This document shows, piece by piece, positions 44,901-56,129 of a DNA stretch of 64,000 nt. The notes under the pieces were generated by a model, which ran no database searches, was not told where the DNA came from, and saw only the letters and a list, made by a program, of their open reading frames with translations. Source of the stretch: Candidatus Desulfofervidus auxilii (GTDB lineage Bacteria > Desulfobacterota > Desulfofervidia > Desulfofervidales > Desulfofervidaceae); NCBI GenBank assembly GCA_030262725.1, contig JAJSZS010000006.1, positions 49,205 through 113,204 of the forward strand. The letters are read 5' to 3'. The translations under genes were made by a program, and so were the position numbers. The stretch's first letter is position 1. The number at the start of each line of letters is the position of its first letter.

Positions 44901-45379
44901 ACATAGCTTTGAGCTGCTTTTTTTGCTGCTTCATAATTTCCCTGAAGAAGAAGACTAGGTATTTCTCCATGAAGGCAGGCACTCATAGCAATAAGTCCTT
45001 CATGATATTGAGAAAGTAAAGCCTTATCTATACGAGGTTTATAATAAAAACCTTCAAGATAAGAAATACTTATCAGTTTTAATAGATTTCGATAACCTAT
45101 TTCATTTTCTGCTAAAAGCAAAAGGTGTGTTAATTTTTCTTTACCTGCCTTTTTTTTATAATCCGGTGCAATATAAACTTCACATCCAATGATAGGTTTT
45201 AATCCACTTTCTAAAGCCATTTCATAAAATTCAATTGCACCAAAGAGATTGCCATGGTCAGTCATAGCTACAGCTGGCATATGATATTCCTTTGCCTTTG
45301 CCATTAAATCCGTAAGGCGAATAGCACCATCTAAAAGGCTATATTGAGTATGGACATGAAGATGTACAAATTCAGCCAT
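41933..45379 (-). CDS. dnaE: DNA polymerase III subunit alpha
   Basis: A 1148-residue replicative polymerase. The PHP domain opens with 'FVHLHVHTQYSLLDGA' and keeps 'MTDHGNLFGAIEFYEMA'. The polymerase core has 'PVGPGRGSAAGSLVAYALNI' and the catalytic Asp motif 'PDIDTDICMERREEVLKYI'. It continues with 'AGYGFNKSHSTAYALIAYRT', a helix-hairpin-helix region and an OB-fold ('VKLGGIITEIKEISSRKGER'). The ATG at 45379 is chosen because GGGAG lies seven bases upstream; an ATG five codons earlier overlaps guaA. It is the DnaE1 type without an exonuclease insertion. Confidence 0.97.
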   Translation of the reverse strand: MAEFVHLHVHTQYSLLDGAIRLTDLMAKAKEYHMPAVAMTDHGNLFGAIEFYEMALESGLKPIIGCEVYIAPDYKKKAGKEKLTHLLLLAENEIGYRNLLKLISISYLEGFYYKPRIDKALLSQYHEGLIAMSACLHGEIPSLLLQGNYEAAKKAAQSYVEIFGKENFYLELQANGLPEQEIVNKGLIRLSHELEIPLVATNDCHYLNKEDAYAHDILLCIQTGKSVNEKNRLRFSNDQFYFKSPEEMVNIFAEVPEAIKNTLVIAERCNLRFELDIPHFPVFPVPKGETLESYLWKKAEEGLEKKLEKRGIKEEDKKTYRERLKYELDVITQMGFAGYFLIVADIINYAKKRGIPVGPGRGSAAGSLVAYALNITEIDPLPYGLLFERFLNPERKSLPDIDTDICMERREEVLKYIFKKYGGKEHVAQIITFGKMQARAVVRDVGRALDMSYQEVDKIAKLIPPALNISLADAIAAEPRLQKLAEQDERVKKLLTIAQALEGLPRHASTHAAGIVISDEKPLVHYLPLYRGNKGEVVTQFDMKGVERIGLIKFDFLGLKTLTVIDKTLSLIEKHKGIRPDISQIPLDDKATYQLLSRGDTTGVFQLESSGMKELLKRLKPNCFEDLIALIALYRPGPLESGMVDEFINRKHGKIPIKYELPELEPILKQTYGVILYQEQVMEIAVALAGYTLGQADNLRKAMGKKMPELMAQERIRFIEGAVKKGIPRKKAEHIFNLMEKFAGYGFNKSHSTAYALIAYRTAYLKTHYPTEFMAALLTCEMNSMDEVVKYVNECRDKGIEILPPDINRSEMDFVVEDGKIRFGLAAIKNVGTAAVPEILKARKKGLFKSLMDFCQRVDLQKVNKRVIESLIKAGAFDSLGVKRSQLMFVLSETIDKAQRKLRRTNLNQLSLFDTVKETSEIELPPMEEWSDDIRLTYEKEALGFYLTGHPLKGYEEVLKNLSNTNTEKISELPDKTPVKLGGIITEIKEISSRKGERMAFATLEDTRGKVEVVIFSSVYQEAENYLNSDQPIFITGHVSKDENSSKIIAEKICFLEEEKEKLIKKEHFSKEQQKEIKIILREGNIEKKQLLYLKQILQQYKGNLPVYFKILPSNILVALPPHLKVTLTEDFIKKINQLLGYEAVIIE

Positions 45380-45384
45380 ATCTT

Positions 45385-46922
45385 TCACTCCCATTCAATA
45401 GTACTAGGTGGTTTAGAAGAAACATCATAAACTACACGATTTACTCCTTTTACTTCATTAATAATTCGATTAGCTATTTGAGCAATTAAATTATAAGGAA
45501 TTTTTGCCCAATCAGCAGTCATACCATCTAAACTTTCTACTATTCTTAAAGCAATAACATGTTCATAAGTGCGTTGATCTCCCATTACTCCTACTGTTTT
45601 AATAGGCAATAATATAGCAAATGACTGCCACACTTTATTATACATCTTTGCCTTATGCATTTCTTCTATAACAATTTTATCTGCTGCTCTTAAAATAGTT
45701 AAACGTTCTGGAGTTACTTCACCAATAATGCGGATAGCCAAACCTGGCCCAGGAAATGGCTGACGGTGAATAAGAAATTCAGGTAAACCCAATTGATGAC
45801 CAAGTTCACGAACCTCATCTTTAAATAATTCTCTCAATGGCTCAATAAGTTTTAAAGACATCCTTTCTGGTAATCCAGCTACATTATGATGAGATTTAAT
45901 TCTAGCTGCTGGACCTTTAAAAGAAACACTTTCAATAACATCAGGATAAAGAGTACCTTGGGCTAAAAAATCTACTTTACCTATTTTTTTTGCTTCTCTT
46001 TCAAGGACTTCAATAAATAAGTTCCCAATAATTTGTCTCTTTTCTTCTGGATCTGTTATACCTTTTAAAGCAGAAAGAAATTCATTAGAGGCATCTACAT
46101 AATAAAAATTAAGAGGGAATTCTTGTGTAAATACTTTTTTTACTTCTTCTGCCTCTCCCTCTCGTAGAAGACCATTGTTAATAAAAATAGCATGAAGTTG
46201 TTTCCCAACAGCCTTATGTAAAAGGGCGGCTGTTACTGCAGAATCTACGCCTCCACTTAAGGCACAAATTACTTTACTTTTTCCTATAGTTTCTTTCAAT
46301 TTAGGTATTACTCGTTCAATAAAGGAACCTATTGACCATTTTTGCTCACAATGACAGATTCGAAATAAAAAATTATGTAGTATTTCTTTTCCTTGAGGGG
46401 TATGAACTACTTCAGGATGAAATTGAACTCCATATATTTTTTTTTCTTCATTAGCCATAGCTGCTACTGATGAATTTTTACTAGTTGCAAGCAATAAAAA
46501 GCCATCTGGCAATTTTGTAACTGTATCTCCATGACTCATCCAAACCTTTACTTCATTATTTAATGGCAAACCATAAAATAATTTTGTTTCTTTTAAAATT
46601 TGGATTGTTGCTAAGCCATATTCTCTTTTTTCACCACTTTCAATCTTTCCTCCTAAAAGGAAGGCTATAAGTTGAAGCCCATAACAAATGCCAAGTATTG
46701 GTATATTTAAAGAAAATACCTCCTTATCACATGTTGGAGCATCAGGGGCTAATACACTTGCAGGCCCTCCACTTAAGATAATACCCTTTGGATTAAATTG
46801 TTTTATCTTTTCTATTGAATAATCATAAGGCTGTATTTCTGAATATACTCCCAGCTCCCTTATACGTCTGGCAATAAGCTGAGTATATTGGGAACCAAAA
46901 TCTAAAATAAGGATTTTATCCA

Positions 46923-46923
<1 letters not shown>
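45385..46923 (-). CDS. guaA: GMP synthase (glutamine-hydrolysing)
   Basis: A 512-residue enzyme. The class I amidotransferase domain has Cys in '[17 protein letters not shown]' and '[17 protein letters not shown]'. The ATP pyrophosphatase domain has '[20 protein letters not shown]', and the C-terminal dimerisation domain ends 'PPSTIEWE'. It converts XMP to GMP. It overlaps guaB by one base, so the two last steps of GMP synthesis are coupled. Confidence 0.97.
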
Positions 46924-48431
<1,508 letters not shown>

Positions 48432-49364
48432 CTATAAAATAATTTTTAAATTTTTTTTCTTGCTAATTTTTTCAAGATAATCTATAAGAATACCTTCAAG
48501 GAGACCTCCTTCACTTACTATCAATGTATCCTTTTGAAATATATTGAATAATGCTAGAACAATAATAGAGCCACCTAATATAACTTCTTCTCTACCTGAT
48601 TCAAGACCTGGTATAAGACATCTTTTTTTAGCAGGCAATTTTTTTAAATTATTAAATATTTCTAAGACTCGATTCTTTGATAAAATATGTCCATTAATTA
48701 AACGAGGTTGATAAACATCCATTTTTAAATCTATGGCAGCTAATGTAGAAATTGTCCCAGCTGTACCAACAAGTATTTCTGGAGAAGGAATATTTAAATT
48801 ATATATTTTTTCTTCAGTTAATTTAAATGCTCTATTTATTTCTTCTAAAGAAGGTGGGTCATGTTTTAAAAACTGACATGTAAGCCAAGTAGCTCCGATA
48901 GGTAGGCTTAAAGCTATTTTTTTAGCTGGCCAAATAAATTCTGTGCTACCTCCTCCGACATCAACAATCAAACTTTTTGTTTTTTCCACTTCTAATGTAG
49001 AAAATACTCCTTTAGCTGTTAAAATTGCTTCTATTTCACCATTTACGACTTTTATTTCAAGCCCAGTCTTTTTTTGTATAGTTTCAATAATTTTTTGACT
49101 ATTGTCTGCCTGTCTTAAGATGGCTGTAGCTATTGCTTGATATCCTTTTACTTTGTGTAATTGCATAATTTTTGTAAAATTTTTTAAAGTTTTAATTAAA
49201 AAATTTATTCCAGTTTCAGTAATATTATTACCATCAAAATAAAATCCTAATTTTGTTATTGATCTTTTTCTAAATAAAGGTCTAAGCTTATTATTTTCAA
49301 AAGAAACAATTAATAATCTAGTTGTATGAGTACCTAAGTCTATGGAAGCATAAGGAGAAGCCAT
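48432..49364 (-). CDS. Ppx/GppA-family phosphatase
   Basis: A 310-residue actin-fold phosphatase. 'YASIDLGTHTTRLLIVSF' is phosphate loop 1, and 'LIVDVGGGSTEFIWPAKKIA' is loop 2; 'LVGTAGTISTLAAIDLKMD' follows. The family degrades polyphosphate (Ppx) or pppGpp (GppA); the short single-core form lacks the HD-like C-terminal domains of E. coli Ppx. Its place before guaB and guaA, in GTP synthesis, would suit a (p)ppGpp-related role, as inference. It is the first gene of the ppx-to-lapB operon. Confidence 0.9.
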   Translation of the reverse strand: MASPYASIDLGTHTTRLLIVSFENNKLRPLFRKRSITKLGFYFDGNNITETGINFLIKTLKNFTKIMQLHKVKGYQAIATAILRQADNSQKIIETIQKKTGLEIKVVNGEIEAILTAKGVFSTLEVEKTKSLIVDVGGGSTEFIWPAKKIALSLPIGATWLTCQFLKHDPPSLEEINRAFKLTEEKIYNLNIPSPEILVGTAGTISTLAAIDLKMDVYQPRLINGHILSKNRVLEIFNNLKKLPAKKRCLIPGLESGREEVILGGSIIVLALFNIFQKDTLIVSEGGLLEGILIDYLEKISKKKNLKIIL

Positions 49365-49393
49365 AAAGATTAAATAACAAATAAGATAGTCTA

Positions 49394-49409
49394 GGGCAAC
49401 TCCTTGCCC
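49394..49409. repeat. perfect short hairpin between ppx and trpC
   Basis: GGGCAA (49394-49399) and TTGCCC (49404-49409) form a perfect six-base stem with a four-base loop in the 74-base divergent gap. Only three T residues follow on plus and none on minus, so it is not a convincing terminator. It could be an operator or a 5' leader hairpin of either operon. Confidence 0.35.
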
Positions 49410-49438
49410 TTTAAAAAAAGAAATGCTAGAAATGGCAC

Positions 49439-50221
49439 ATGTCAGTGATTGAAAAAATTATTTCTCACAAGAGAAAAGAAATAGAGCAATTAAAAAAGGA
49501 TAAACCATTAGATAAGATAGTAACTTCTTTTAATCTTTATCCTAATCGAAAATTTTCAGCAGCTATATCTCAAAATAATAAAATAAATATTATTGCTGAA
49601 TTAAAAAAGGCATCACCTAGTTTGGGTATTATTAGAGCAGACTTTGATCCAATAAATATTGCTCACATTTATGAAGAAGGTGGTGCTGTTGCTATTTCTG
49701 TTTTAACAGAAAAAAAATTCTTTTGTGGAGATATTTCTTTTTTACCTGATGTAAAAATGGCAGTAAATCTTCCTATCTTACGAAAGGATTTTATTATTGA
49801 TTCTTATCAAATTTATGAGTCTAAACTTTATGGTGCGGATGCTATTTTGCTTATTACTTCAATTTTGTCTTTAAATAAATTGAAAGAATTTATTACTTTA
49901 ATATATGATTTGGGTATGGAGGCTTTAGTAGAAATTCATAATGAAGCAGATTTAGAAAAAGCATTAAAAGCAGATGCAAAAATTATTGGTATTAATAATC
50001 GTGATTTAAAAACTTTAAAAGTTGATTTAAAAACCTCTTTAAAATTGGTTTCTAAAATACCAAAAGAAAAGATTAAAGTTGCTGAAAGTGGTATTAATAA
50101 TTCAAAAGATATTTTAACTTTAAAAAATGCTGGCTTTCAAGCTTTTTTAATTGGGACATCCTTTATGAAAGCTAAAGATATTAAAGCAAAACTTAAAGAA
50201 TTTTTAACAATATGCGAATAA
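49439..50221 (+). CDS. trpC: indole-3-glycerol phosphate synthase
   Basis: A 260-residue TIM-barrel enzyme of tryptophan synthesis. Signatures: 'IIAELKKASPSLGIIRADFD', 'ISVLTEKKFFCGDISFL', 'PILRKDFIIDSYQIYESKLY', 'GADAILLITSI', 'LVEIHNEADLEKAL', 'IIGINNRDLKTLKVDLKTSL' and 'VAESGI'. It opens the trpCFBA operon; trpE, trpG and trpD are not in the window. The ATG has no clear Shine-Dalgarno. Confidence 0.96.
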   Translation: MSVIEKIISHKRKEIEQLKKDKPLDKIVTSFNLYPNRKFSAAISQNNKINIIAELKKASPSLGIIRADFDPINIAHIYEEGGAVAISVLTEKKFFCGDISFLPDVKMAVNLPILRKDFIIDSYQIYESKLYGADAILLITSILSLNKLKEFITLIYDLGMEALVEIHNEADLEKALKADAKIIGINNRDLKTLKVDLKTSLKLVSKIPKEKIKVAESGINNSKDILTLKNAGFQAFLIGTSFMKAKDIKAKLKEFLTICE

Positions 50222-50841
50222 AAGTGAAAATTTGTGGTTTAACAAGGTTAGAAGATGCTTTTTTTGCAACTTCTCTTGGTGCTCATGCTTTAGGATTTAT
50301 TTTTTATTCTAAAAGTCCTCGTTATATTAATCCAGAAAAAGCAAAAGAGATTATTGATCAATTACCTCCTTTTGTGCAAGTGGTGGGTGTATTTGTTAAT
50401 GAAGAGAAAGAAAAAATTAAAAAGATAGCTCAATTTTGTAATTTAAATCTTATTCAGCTTCATGGCAATGAAAGTCCAGAGTTTTGTGAGACATTGGGTT
50501 TGCCTTGTATTAAAGCATTTTCTGTTAAAGATAAAGAGAGTTTGAAGTTTTTATCTGTTTATAAAGGTAAAGTTAAAGGGATATTGCTTGATACTTACAA
50601 AAAAGGTAAATTTGGTGGAACTGGTGAGACATTTGATTGGAATTTGGCTATAGAGGCAAAGGCACTTGGAATGCCTTTAATTCTTGCCGGCGGATTAAAA
50701 CCAGAAAATGTAAAAAAGGCAATAAATATAGTGAAACCATTTGCTATAGATGTAAATAGTGGTATAGAAAAAGCACCTGGGATTAAGGATAAATATTTAA
50801 TGGAAAGGTTATTTAAGGAAATACAAGATGAAATTGCCTGA
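50212..50841 (+). CDS. trpF: phosphoribosylanthranilate isomerase
   Basis: A 209-residue enzyme with '[20 protein letters not shown]', '[12 protein letters not shown]', '[16 protein letters not shown]', '[20 protein letters not shown]' and '[12 protein letters not shown]'. Catalytic Cys (KICG) and Asp (LLDT) are in place. It overlaps trpC by ten bases and trpB by fourteen. Confidence 0.96.
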   Translation: MRIKVKICGLTRLEDAFFATSLGAHALGFIFYSKSPRYINPEKAKEIIDQLPPFVQVVGVFVNEEKEKIKKIAQFCNLNLIQLHGNESPEFCETLGLPCIKAFSVKDKESLKFLSVYKGKVKGILLDTYKKGKFGGTGETFDWNLAIEAKALGMPLILAGGLKPENVKKAINIVKPFAIDVNSGIEKAPGIKDKYLMERLFKEIQDEIA

Positions 50842-52024
50842 TAGAAAGGGACATTTTGGGATTTATGGTGGTAAATATGTACCTGAAACTCTTATGCCCC
50901 TTTTGACTGAGTTAGAAAGGGCTTATAAAGAGGCAAAAAAAGATAAAAATTTTAAAAAAACTCTTCAATATTATTTAACTACTTATGCTGGACGCCCTAC
51001 TCCACTCTATTTTGCTAAAAATTTAACAGAATATTTGGGTGGAGCTAAAATTTATTTAAAAAGAGAAGATCTTACTCATACTGGTGCCCACAAAATTAAC
51101 AATACCATTGGTCAAGCCCTTTTGGCTAAAAGGATGGGGAAAAAAAGAGTAATTGCTGAAACAGGAGCAGGTCAACATGGTGTAGCTACTGCTACAGCTT
51201 GTGCTCTTTTAGGATTAGAATGTGTGATTTATATGGGTGAAGAAGATACACGTCGCCAGGCAATGAATGTTTTTCGGATGAAACTTCTTGGTGCTGATGT
51301 AATTACTGTTAGACAAGGCACTTGTACTTTAAAAGATGCCATTAATGAAGCTATAAGAGATTGGGTAACAAATGTACGTACAACTTATTATTTAATTGGC
51401 TCAGTAGTAGGACCTCATCCTTATCCTATGATAGTTAGGGATTTTCAAAGCATTATTGGACAAGAAACTAAGCAACAGATTTTAAAAATAGAAGGACGTC
51501 TGCCAGATTATATTATTGCCTGTGTAGGTGGGGGCAGTAATGCTATGGGAATATTTTATCCTTTCAGAAAGGAAAAAATAAAACTTATTGGCGTTGAGGC
51601 AGCTGGTTTGGGTTTAGATAAAGGTATGCATTCAGCTACTTTATGTGCTGGAAAGCCTGGAATTTTGCATGGAGCAATGAGTTATCTATTACAAACAGAA
51701 GATGGACAGATTCAACCAACACACTCTATTGCTCCTGGTCTTGATTATCCTGGAGTAGGTCCAGAACATAGTTATTTTAAAGATAAAAAACTAGCTTTTT
51801 ATGATACTATTACAGATGAAGAAGCATTAGAAGCATTTCATCTATTATCTCGTATAGAAGGGATTATTCCTGCTTTAGAAAGTGCACATGCTGTTGCTTA
51901 TGCTACAAAACTTGCTTCAAAATTAGATAAAGAAAAAATTATTATTATTAATCTTTCAGGTAGAGGAGATAAGGATTTAGAAATAGTTTTTAAGAGAGTT
52001 AAAGAAGGAAATGAAAACCATTAA
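50828..52024 (+). CDS. trpB: tryptophan synthase beta chain
   Basis: A 398-residue PLP enzyme. The PLP lysine is in '[20 protein letters not shown]', the Glu in '[20 protein letters not shown]', and the phosphate loop in '[15 protein letters not shown]'. It is the canonical TrpB1 form that pairs with TrpA, not the TrpB2 type, as the neighbouring trpA gene also suggests (14-base overlap). Confidence 0.97.
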   Translation: MKLPDRKGHFGIYGGKYVPETLMPLLTELERAYKEAKKDKNFKKTLQYYLTTYAGRPTPLYFAKNLTEYLGGAKIYLKREDLTHTGAHKINNTIGQALLAKRMGKKRVIAETGAGQHGVATATACALLGLECVIYMGEEDTRRQAMNVFRMKLLGADVITVRQGTCTLKDAINEAIRDWVTNVRTTYYLIGSVVGPHPYPMIVRDFQSIIGQETKQQILKIEGRLPDYIIACVGGGSNAMGIFYPFRKEKIKLIGVEAAGLGLDKGMHSATLCAGKPGILHGAMSYLLQTEDGQIQPTHSIAPGLDYPGVGPEHSYFKDKKLAFYDTITDEEALEAFHLLSRIEGIIPALESAHAVAYATKLASKLDKEKIIIINLSGRGDKDLEIVFKRVKEGNENH

Positions 52025-52808
52025 GCAAGTTTTTCGCAATTTAAAGAAACAAGGGCGCCGTGCTTTAATTCCCTATATTACTGCCGGTGACCCAGATTTA
52101 GAAACTACAAAAAGGTTAATTTTAACTGTTGCCCAATCCGGTGGGGATATTTTAGAGTTGGGAGTACCTTTTTCTGATCCATTGGCAGATGGCCCTACCA
52201 TTCAAGCTGCCTCACAGAGAGCTTTAAAAAGTGGCACAAATCTTAAAGAAATTTTAAAATTGATTAAAGAAATCAGGCCTCATACAGAAATACCTATTGT
52301 ATTGATGAGTTACTATAATCCTCTTTTGCAATATGGCTTAGAAAGATTAGCTCAAGAAGCAGTTAAGGCTGGGATAAATGGTTTTATTGTTCCTGATTTA
52401 ACTCCAGAAGAAGCAGATAAATGGATTAAAATTTGTCGGATTTATCATTTAGACACTATCTTTCTTATCGCTCCTACTACACCTCTGAGTCGAGCGCGAA
52501 AGATAGTTCAAAAGAGCCAGGGCTTTATTTACTATGTCTCTGTTACTGGAGTTACTGGTGCAAGGGATAAACTCCCATCAGATATAATACAAAATTTAAA
52601 TCAATTAAAACGAATTACAAAAAAACCTATTGCTGTTGGATTTGGCATTTCATCTCCTGAACATGTGAAAATGCTTATTCATTATGCTGACGGTATTATT
52701 GTAGGCAGTGCTATTGTAAAAATTATAGGAAATTCAAAAAATACAAATCAAATTTTAAAAAAAGTAAGTACATTTATTAAATCCCTTTCTCAAGCTACAA
52801 AGTTATAA
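52011..52808 (+). CDS. trpA: tryptophan synthase alpha chain
   Basis: A 265-residue TIM barrel. '[20 protein letters not shown]' and '[20 protein letters not shown]' hold the catalytic Glu and Asp. '[18 protein letters not shown]', '[19 protein letters not shown]' and '[12 protein letters not shown]' follow. It is the last gene of the operon; no terminator hairpin is seen in the 53 bases that follow. Confidence 0.96.
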   Translation: MKTIKQVFRNLKKQGRRALIPYITAGDPDLETTKRLILTVAQSGGDILELGVPFSDPLADGPTIQAASQRALKSGTNLKEILKLIKEIRPHTEIPIVLMSYYNPLLQYGLERLAQEAVKAGINGFIVPDLTPEEADKWIKICRIYHLDTIFLIAPTTPLSRARKIVQKSQGFIYYVSVTGVTGARDKLPSDIIQNLNQLKRITKKPIAVGFGISSPEHVKMLIHYADGIIVGSAIVKIIGNSKNTNQILKKVSTFIKSLSQATKL

Positions 52809-52861
52809 CATTTTCAATTTTATTCTGAATAATTAACTTAAAAAAGACGAAATTAATTAAA

Positions 52862-53671
52862 ATGAGAAAACTATTTATGTTATTTCTTCTTTTTACAATA
52901 TTCTTATCAAAGGGAGAGTGTAACTCTGATTTTAATCGTCTTAAAGAAAGATTGATTGCTGATGGATTTGATAAAAAAATAATTGAAAAATTTTATTCCC
53001 ATCCTAAAGCTAAATTTTTACCACAAGTAATAAAAATATACTCAACATATCGTGAAAGTAAATTAAATTATAAGCATTTTTTAAATAAATGTTTTATCTT
53101 TATGGGTCAAAAATATTTAAAACAATATCAAAATACATTTTCTAAGGTATATAAACAATATGGTGTTGATCCAAATATTATTGTTGCTTTGCTTATCATA
53201 GAAACAAAGCTTGGTACATATAATGGTAAATATACTGTCTTTAACGTGCTTTCTAGTTTAGCAATTTCAGAAAAATTTAAAAAAAGAGCAAAATGGGCAT
53301 ATAAAGAACTTAAGGCTTTTCTAAGATATGTAATAAAATATAACTTGGACCCATTTTCTATCAAAGGTTCCTTTGCTGGTGCGTTTGGTATACCACAATT
53401 TATGCCTTCTAGTTTATGGAAATTTGGTCAAGATGGTGATGATGATGGCATTATTGATTTATATAATCATCATGATGCCATTATGAGTGTAGCAAATTAT
53501 TTAAAAGCCTCTGGTTGGAAAGAAGATTTAAGTGAGGAAGAAAAGAAAAAAGTTTTGCTTCACTATAACTGGAGCATTTATTATGTAAACACAGTTTTAG
53601 AACTATCTAAAAAGTTAAAGAATTCTCAATATCTTTCTTCATCACAGACAAAAAGTTATACTAAATTTTGA
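52862..53671 (+). CDS. exported lytic murein transglycosylase (MltB/SLT family 3-like)
   Basis: A 269-residue periplasmic protein with a signal peptide of about 20 residues ('MRKLFMLFLLFTIFLSKGEC'). The Cys at the end of the leader region makes a lipoprotein possible, although no standard lipobox is seen. The catalytic Glu lies in 'IIVALLIIETKLGTYNGKYT', and 'GSFAGAFGIPQFMPSS' with 'FGQDGDDDGIIDLYNHHDAI' (an EF-hand-like calcium loop) is diagnostic of MltB. It cleaves peptidoglycan glycan strands. Confidence 0.9.
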   Translation: MRKLFMLFLLFTIFLSKGECNSDFNRLKERLIADGFDKKIIEKFYSHPKAKFLPQVIKIYSTYRESKLNYKHFLNKCFIFMGQKYLKQYQNTFSKVYKQYGVDPNIIVALLIIETKLGTYNGKYTVFNVLSSLAISEKFKKRAKWAYKELKAFLRYVIKYNLDPFSIKGSFAGAFGIPQFMPSSLWKFGQDGDDDGIIDLYNHHDAIMSVANYLKASGWKEDLSEEEKKKVLLHYNWSIYYVNTVLELSKKLKNSQYLSSSQTKSYTKF

Positions 53672-53693
53672 ACAACACTAGGTCAAAGAAAAT

Positions 53694-54479
53694 TTATTTT
53701 TCATTTTTCAATCTTTCGTGAATTAATTGAGCTACTCTTTCGCCAGAAAGGAGCATTCCCCCAAATATAGGCCCCATACGGTAAGAGCCAAAAGTGGCAT
53801 TAGCAGCCATTCCAGCAACAAAAACACCGGGATATGCTTCTTTTGTATTTTCTACTGTATTAGTTTCAGCAATCTCTGCCCAAAGAGACATTTCTCCCAT
53901 AATCTTTCCAGTGGGCGTAAACAATTTACCTTCTGTTTTTCGTTCTATTACTTTAATGACTTCTGTATCATGACCAGTAGCATCAACAATATAGCGAGCA
54001 TGGATTACTAATGGGTCAACATGTAATCCTGTAGTTTCTACAGGAGACCAATTAATGACCAACCCACAAACCCTATTTTCTCTTACTACTACATCTTCAA
54101 CAGATATACAATTAAATATTTTTACTCCTACCTGACATGCCCTAGCACAAATAACAGTAGCAGCTTCGATGGCATCAGCTGTAAAATAATCTTCTTCATA
54201 ATGTACATTATTTACACCAAATTCATCAAGGATGCGTTTTGCCTTTTTCTGTACCACAATTTGATTAAACATCATTCCTCCACCCCACATCCCACCACCA
54301 ATACTCAATTTCCTTTCAAAAATGGCTACTTTATAGCCCTCTTTTGCCAAGTAATAAGACGCTACCATCCCTGAAGGCCCAGCTCCAACGATGGCTACAT
54401 CCAAATCAAGACAACTTTTTAATTTTTCCATAAATCTTTCAATAATTGCCTGCGTAATTTTTATTTCATTTAATGGCAT
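53694..54479 (-). CDS. thi4: sulfide-dependent ADP-thiazole synthase (Thi4 family)
   Basis: A 261-residue flavoprotein-fold enzyme that builds the thiazole of thiamin from NAD, glycine and sulfur. '[20 protein letters not shown]' binds the nucleotide, '[14 protein letters not shown]' and '[20 protein letters not shown]' are diagnostic. In suicide Thi4 of yeast a cysteine donates sulfur; the aligned position here is His153 ('TTGLHVDP'), as in archaeal enzymes that use free sulfide catalytically. The ATG at 54479 has AAAGGAGG before it and is preferred over the longer frame. The neighbouring NIL ferredoxin and DUF39 genes also serve sulfide incorporation. Confidence 0.93.
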   Translation of the reverse strand: MPLNEIKITQAIIERFMEKLKSCLDLDVAIVGAGPSGMVASYYLAKEGYKVAIFERKLSIGGGMWGGGMMFNQIVVQKKAKRILDEFGVNNVHYEEDYFTADAIEAATVICARACQVGVKIFNCISVEDVVVRENRVCGLVINWSPVETTGLHVDPLVIHARYIVDATGHDTEVIKVIERKTEGKLFTPTGKIMGEMSLWAEIAETNTVENTKEAYPGVFVAGMAANATFGSYRMGPIFGGMLLSGERVAQLIHERLKNEK

Positions 54480-54490
54480 TTTTTCCTCCT

Positions 54491-54913
54491 TTATGTCATA
54501 TTTTCCTCTTCCATCAGAATAATTGCTCCATAAGCGCATACAGAGAGGCAATGTTTACAACCAATACATCTTTCTTCAATAAATGAAACATGCATAGTTT
54601 CTCTATTAACAACAAAACACTGGCCAGGACAGCCAGGTACACAAGCAGTACAATGTACACATCTTTCTTCCAACCACTTAATACCCTCAATAACTGGGCG
54701 TATTTCTACTTTTAAACTGGCAAGATAATTCATCGCTTCTCTTAAATTTTCTTCTTCTCCTTCTACTTCTACAGTCAATTTACCTTTTTTTCCTGGGGTA
54801 ACACTTGCCTTCAAGATGTTAATGACTAAGTGGTAATCATGTATAAGATGGTAAGTAATTGGTTGTTCTACAACCTGTGGAGGAAAGACCAAAAGATATT
54901 TTCTTTTAACCAT
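54491..54913 (-). CDS. NIL domain - 2x[4Fe-4S] ferredoxin
   Basis: A 140-residue protein. An N-terminal NIL domain (about 1-75, '[20 protein letters not shown]') is followed by two [4Fe-4S] sites, '[12 protein letters not shown]' and '[16 protein letters not shown]'. In methanogens the NIL-ferredoxin partner of the DUF39 protein takes part in making homocysteine from aspartate semialdehyde and sulfide. It overlaps the DUF39 gene by eight bases, the same pairing. Confidence 0.92.
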   Translation of the reverse strand: MVKRKYLLVFPPQVVEQPITYHLIHDYHLVINILKASVTPGKKGKLTVEVEGEEENLREAMNYLASLKVEIRPVIEGIKWLEERCVHCTACVPGCPGQCFVVNRETMHVSFIEERCIGCKHCLSVCAYGAIILMEEENMT

Positions 54914-56078
54914 AACTTACTCCAAGTTCTTCCAAACTAACAGAAGGTTGAGTAAGAGTAAAACGGCCTTCTTTAATCCAACGCTTTAATATTTCTGCCA
55001 CTTCCCTTGCTCTTGCATAGCTAGAAAGACTACCAGTAGGTACTTTTTTGCCTCCAATTTCTACTTCTCCTGATTGTAACTCTGCATAAGTTACTTCTTC
55101 TAAAACTTCTTCTTTACCTTGAGGATAAGCTTCACCATAATCCACTACAGGCATATGGATATCTTCATTAGTTACTAAAGTATAATAAAGAATTTCTTCA
55201 TCTAATAAAGGGATGGGTATACCTACACCAACAGCCAAACTTACTCCATAGCCTTTTAATGAAACCCCTCTTAACCAATAACTATTCATCTGTTTTAAAT
55301 TGCCAATAAGTGCTAATGTTCCAGCAGGACGAGTAGGAATGCCTTTGTTTGTTCGTGGTACCTTACTACGGTGTTGAGTACCATACCAAATAACATAGCC
55401 TATTCCACCACCAAGAAAAATACGTGTGCCAATACCAATAGTTTTACCATAAGGATCATTGAAAAGAGGAGAAAGTTGTCCTGCTGTAGCATAATTGGCA
55501 TTTCCTAATCTAGGAAGTAAAACTCCCATATAAGTATAAAACACTTTATGAGATAGATTTACAGCAACATTATAATTCTGATATACATTGCGAGGATTTA
55601 ATAAAAAAGCATTATTTAATGAATGAATGTTAATAAAACCAGTATATTCTGTACGAGGATAACAATGAGTGCCATAAGCATAGGCTTCTATTTTAATATC
55701 TTTTCCTGCTACTAATTCCTCAATTACATGTCCTCCACCATATTTAAACTCTCCAGGATAAACTTTATTTCTAGGGTCATCTTCAGGTAAAGCTGTAGCC
55801 CCTAAATAAATATCAGCTGCTGCCAATCCACAATAAGCAGGTACACTATTTAAATAAACCTCTCCTCCCCCTAGCTTCATCAAAGATACAGAAGATTTTA
55901 AATTTAATAAAATACCAGAAGAACACATAGGGCTAAAAGTACCAGTGGTTACTACATCTACTTCTTGAAGTGTCTTTTTAACACCTTTTTCTTTTACAAC
56001 TTCTATAATTTCTTCTGCTGTAACTACCACTACTTTACCTTTTTTTATTTTAGCATTAATTTCTTCGATAGTTTTCAT
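54906..56078 (-). CDS. homocysteine biosynthesis protein (DUF39/HcyBio family)
   Basis: A 390-residue protein that starts 'MKTIEEINAKIKKGKVVVVT'. Conserved features include 'VTTGTFSPMCSSGILLNL' (Cys52), 'YCGLAAADIYLGATA' (Cys83) and 'YAYGTHCYPRTEYTGFI' (Cys139), consistent with the essential cysteines of this family. DUF39 and the NIL ferredoxin allow homocysteine formation directly from sulfide without O-acyl-homoserine, as shown genetically in methanogens. The ATG at 56078 has GGAGG upstream, so the longer frame is not used. A C-terminal part with 'ILYYTLVTNEDIHMPVVDYG' is also typical. A candidate promoter lies at 56103-56129. Confidence 0.93.
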   Translation of the reverse strand: MKTIEEINAKIKKGKVVVVTAEEIIEVVKEKGVKKTLQEVDVVTTGTFSPMCSSGILLNLKSSVSLMKLGGGEVYLNSVPAYCGLAAADIYLGATALPEDDPRNKVYPGEFKYGGGHVIEELVAGKDIKIEAYAYGTHCYPRTEYTGFINIHSLNNAFLLNPRNVYQNYNVAVNLSHKVFYTYMGVLLPRLGNANYATAGQLSPLFNDPYGKTIGIGTRIFLGGGIGYVIWYGTQHRSKVPRTNKGIPTRPAGTLALIGNLKQMNSYWLRGVSLKGYGVSLAVGVGIPIPLLDEEILYYTLVTNEDIHMPVVDYGEAYPQGKEEVLEEVTYAELQSGEVEIGGKKVPTGSLSSYARAREVAEILKRWIKEGRFTLTQPSVSLEELGVSYG

Positions 56079-56102
56079 CTTTTGCCTCCAAAGTTCTACC
56101 TT

Positions 56103-56129
56103 TCTATAAATCAAACTCAAACTTGTCAA
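56103..56129 (-). promoter_or_regulatory. candidate promoter of DUF39-NIL-thi4
   Basis: On the minus strand TTGACA (56129-56124) and TATAGA (56108-56103) are 15 bases apart. The -35 overlaps the stop codon of the cysK-cysS fusion gene, and the inferred start lies about 20 bases before the GGAGG and ATG of the DUF39 gene, so the trio could be expressed apart from cysK-cysS. Confidence 0.42.

Noticed and set aside
49433..49453. TGGCAC at 49433-49438 as a sigma54 promoter before trpC
   Set aside because: There is no TTGC five bases downstream, and the site overlaps the start codon.
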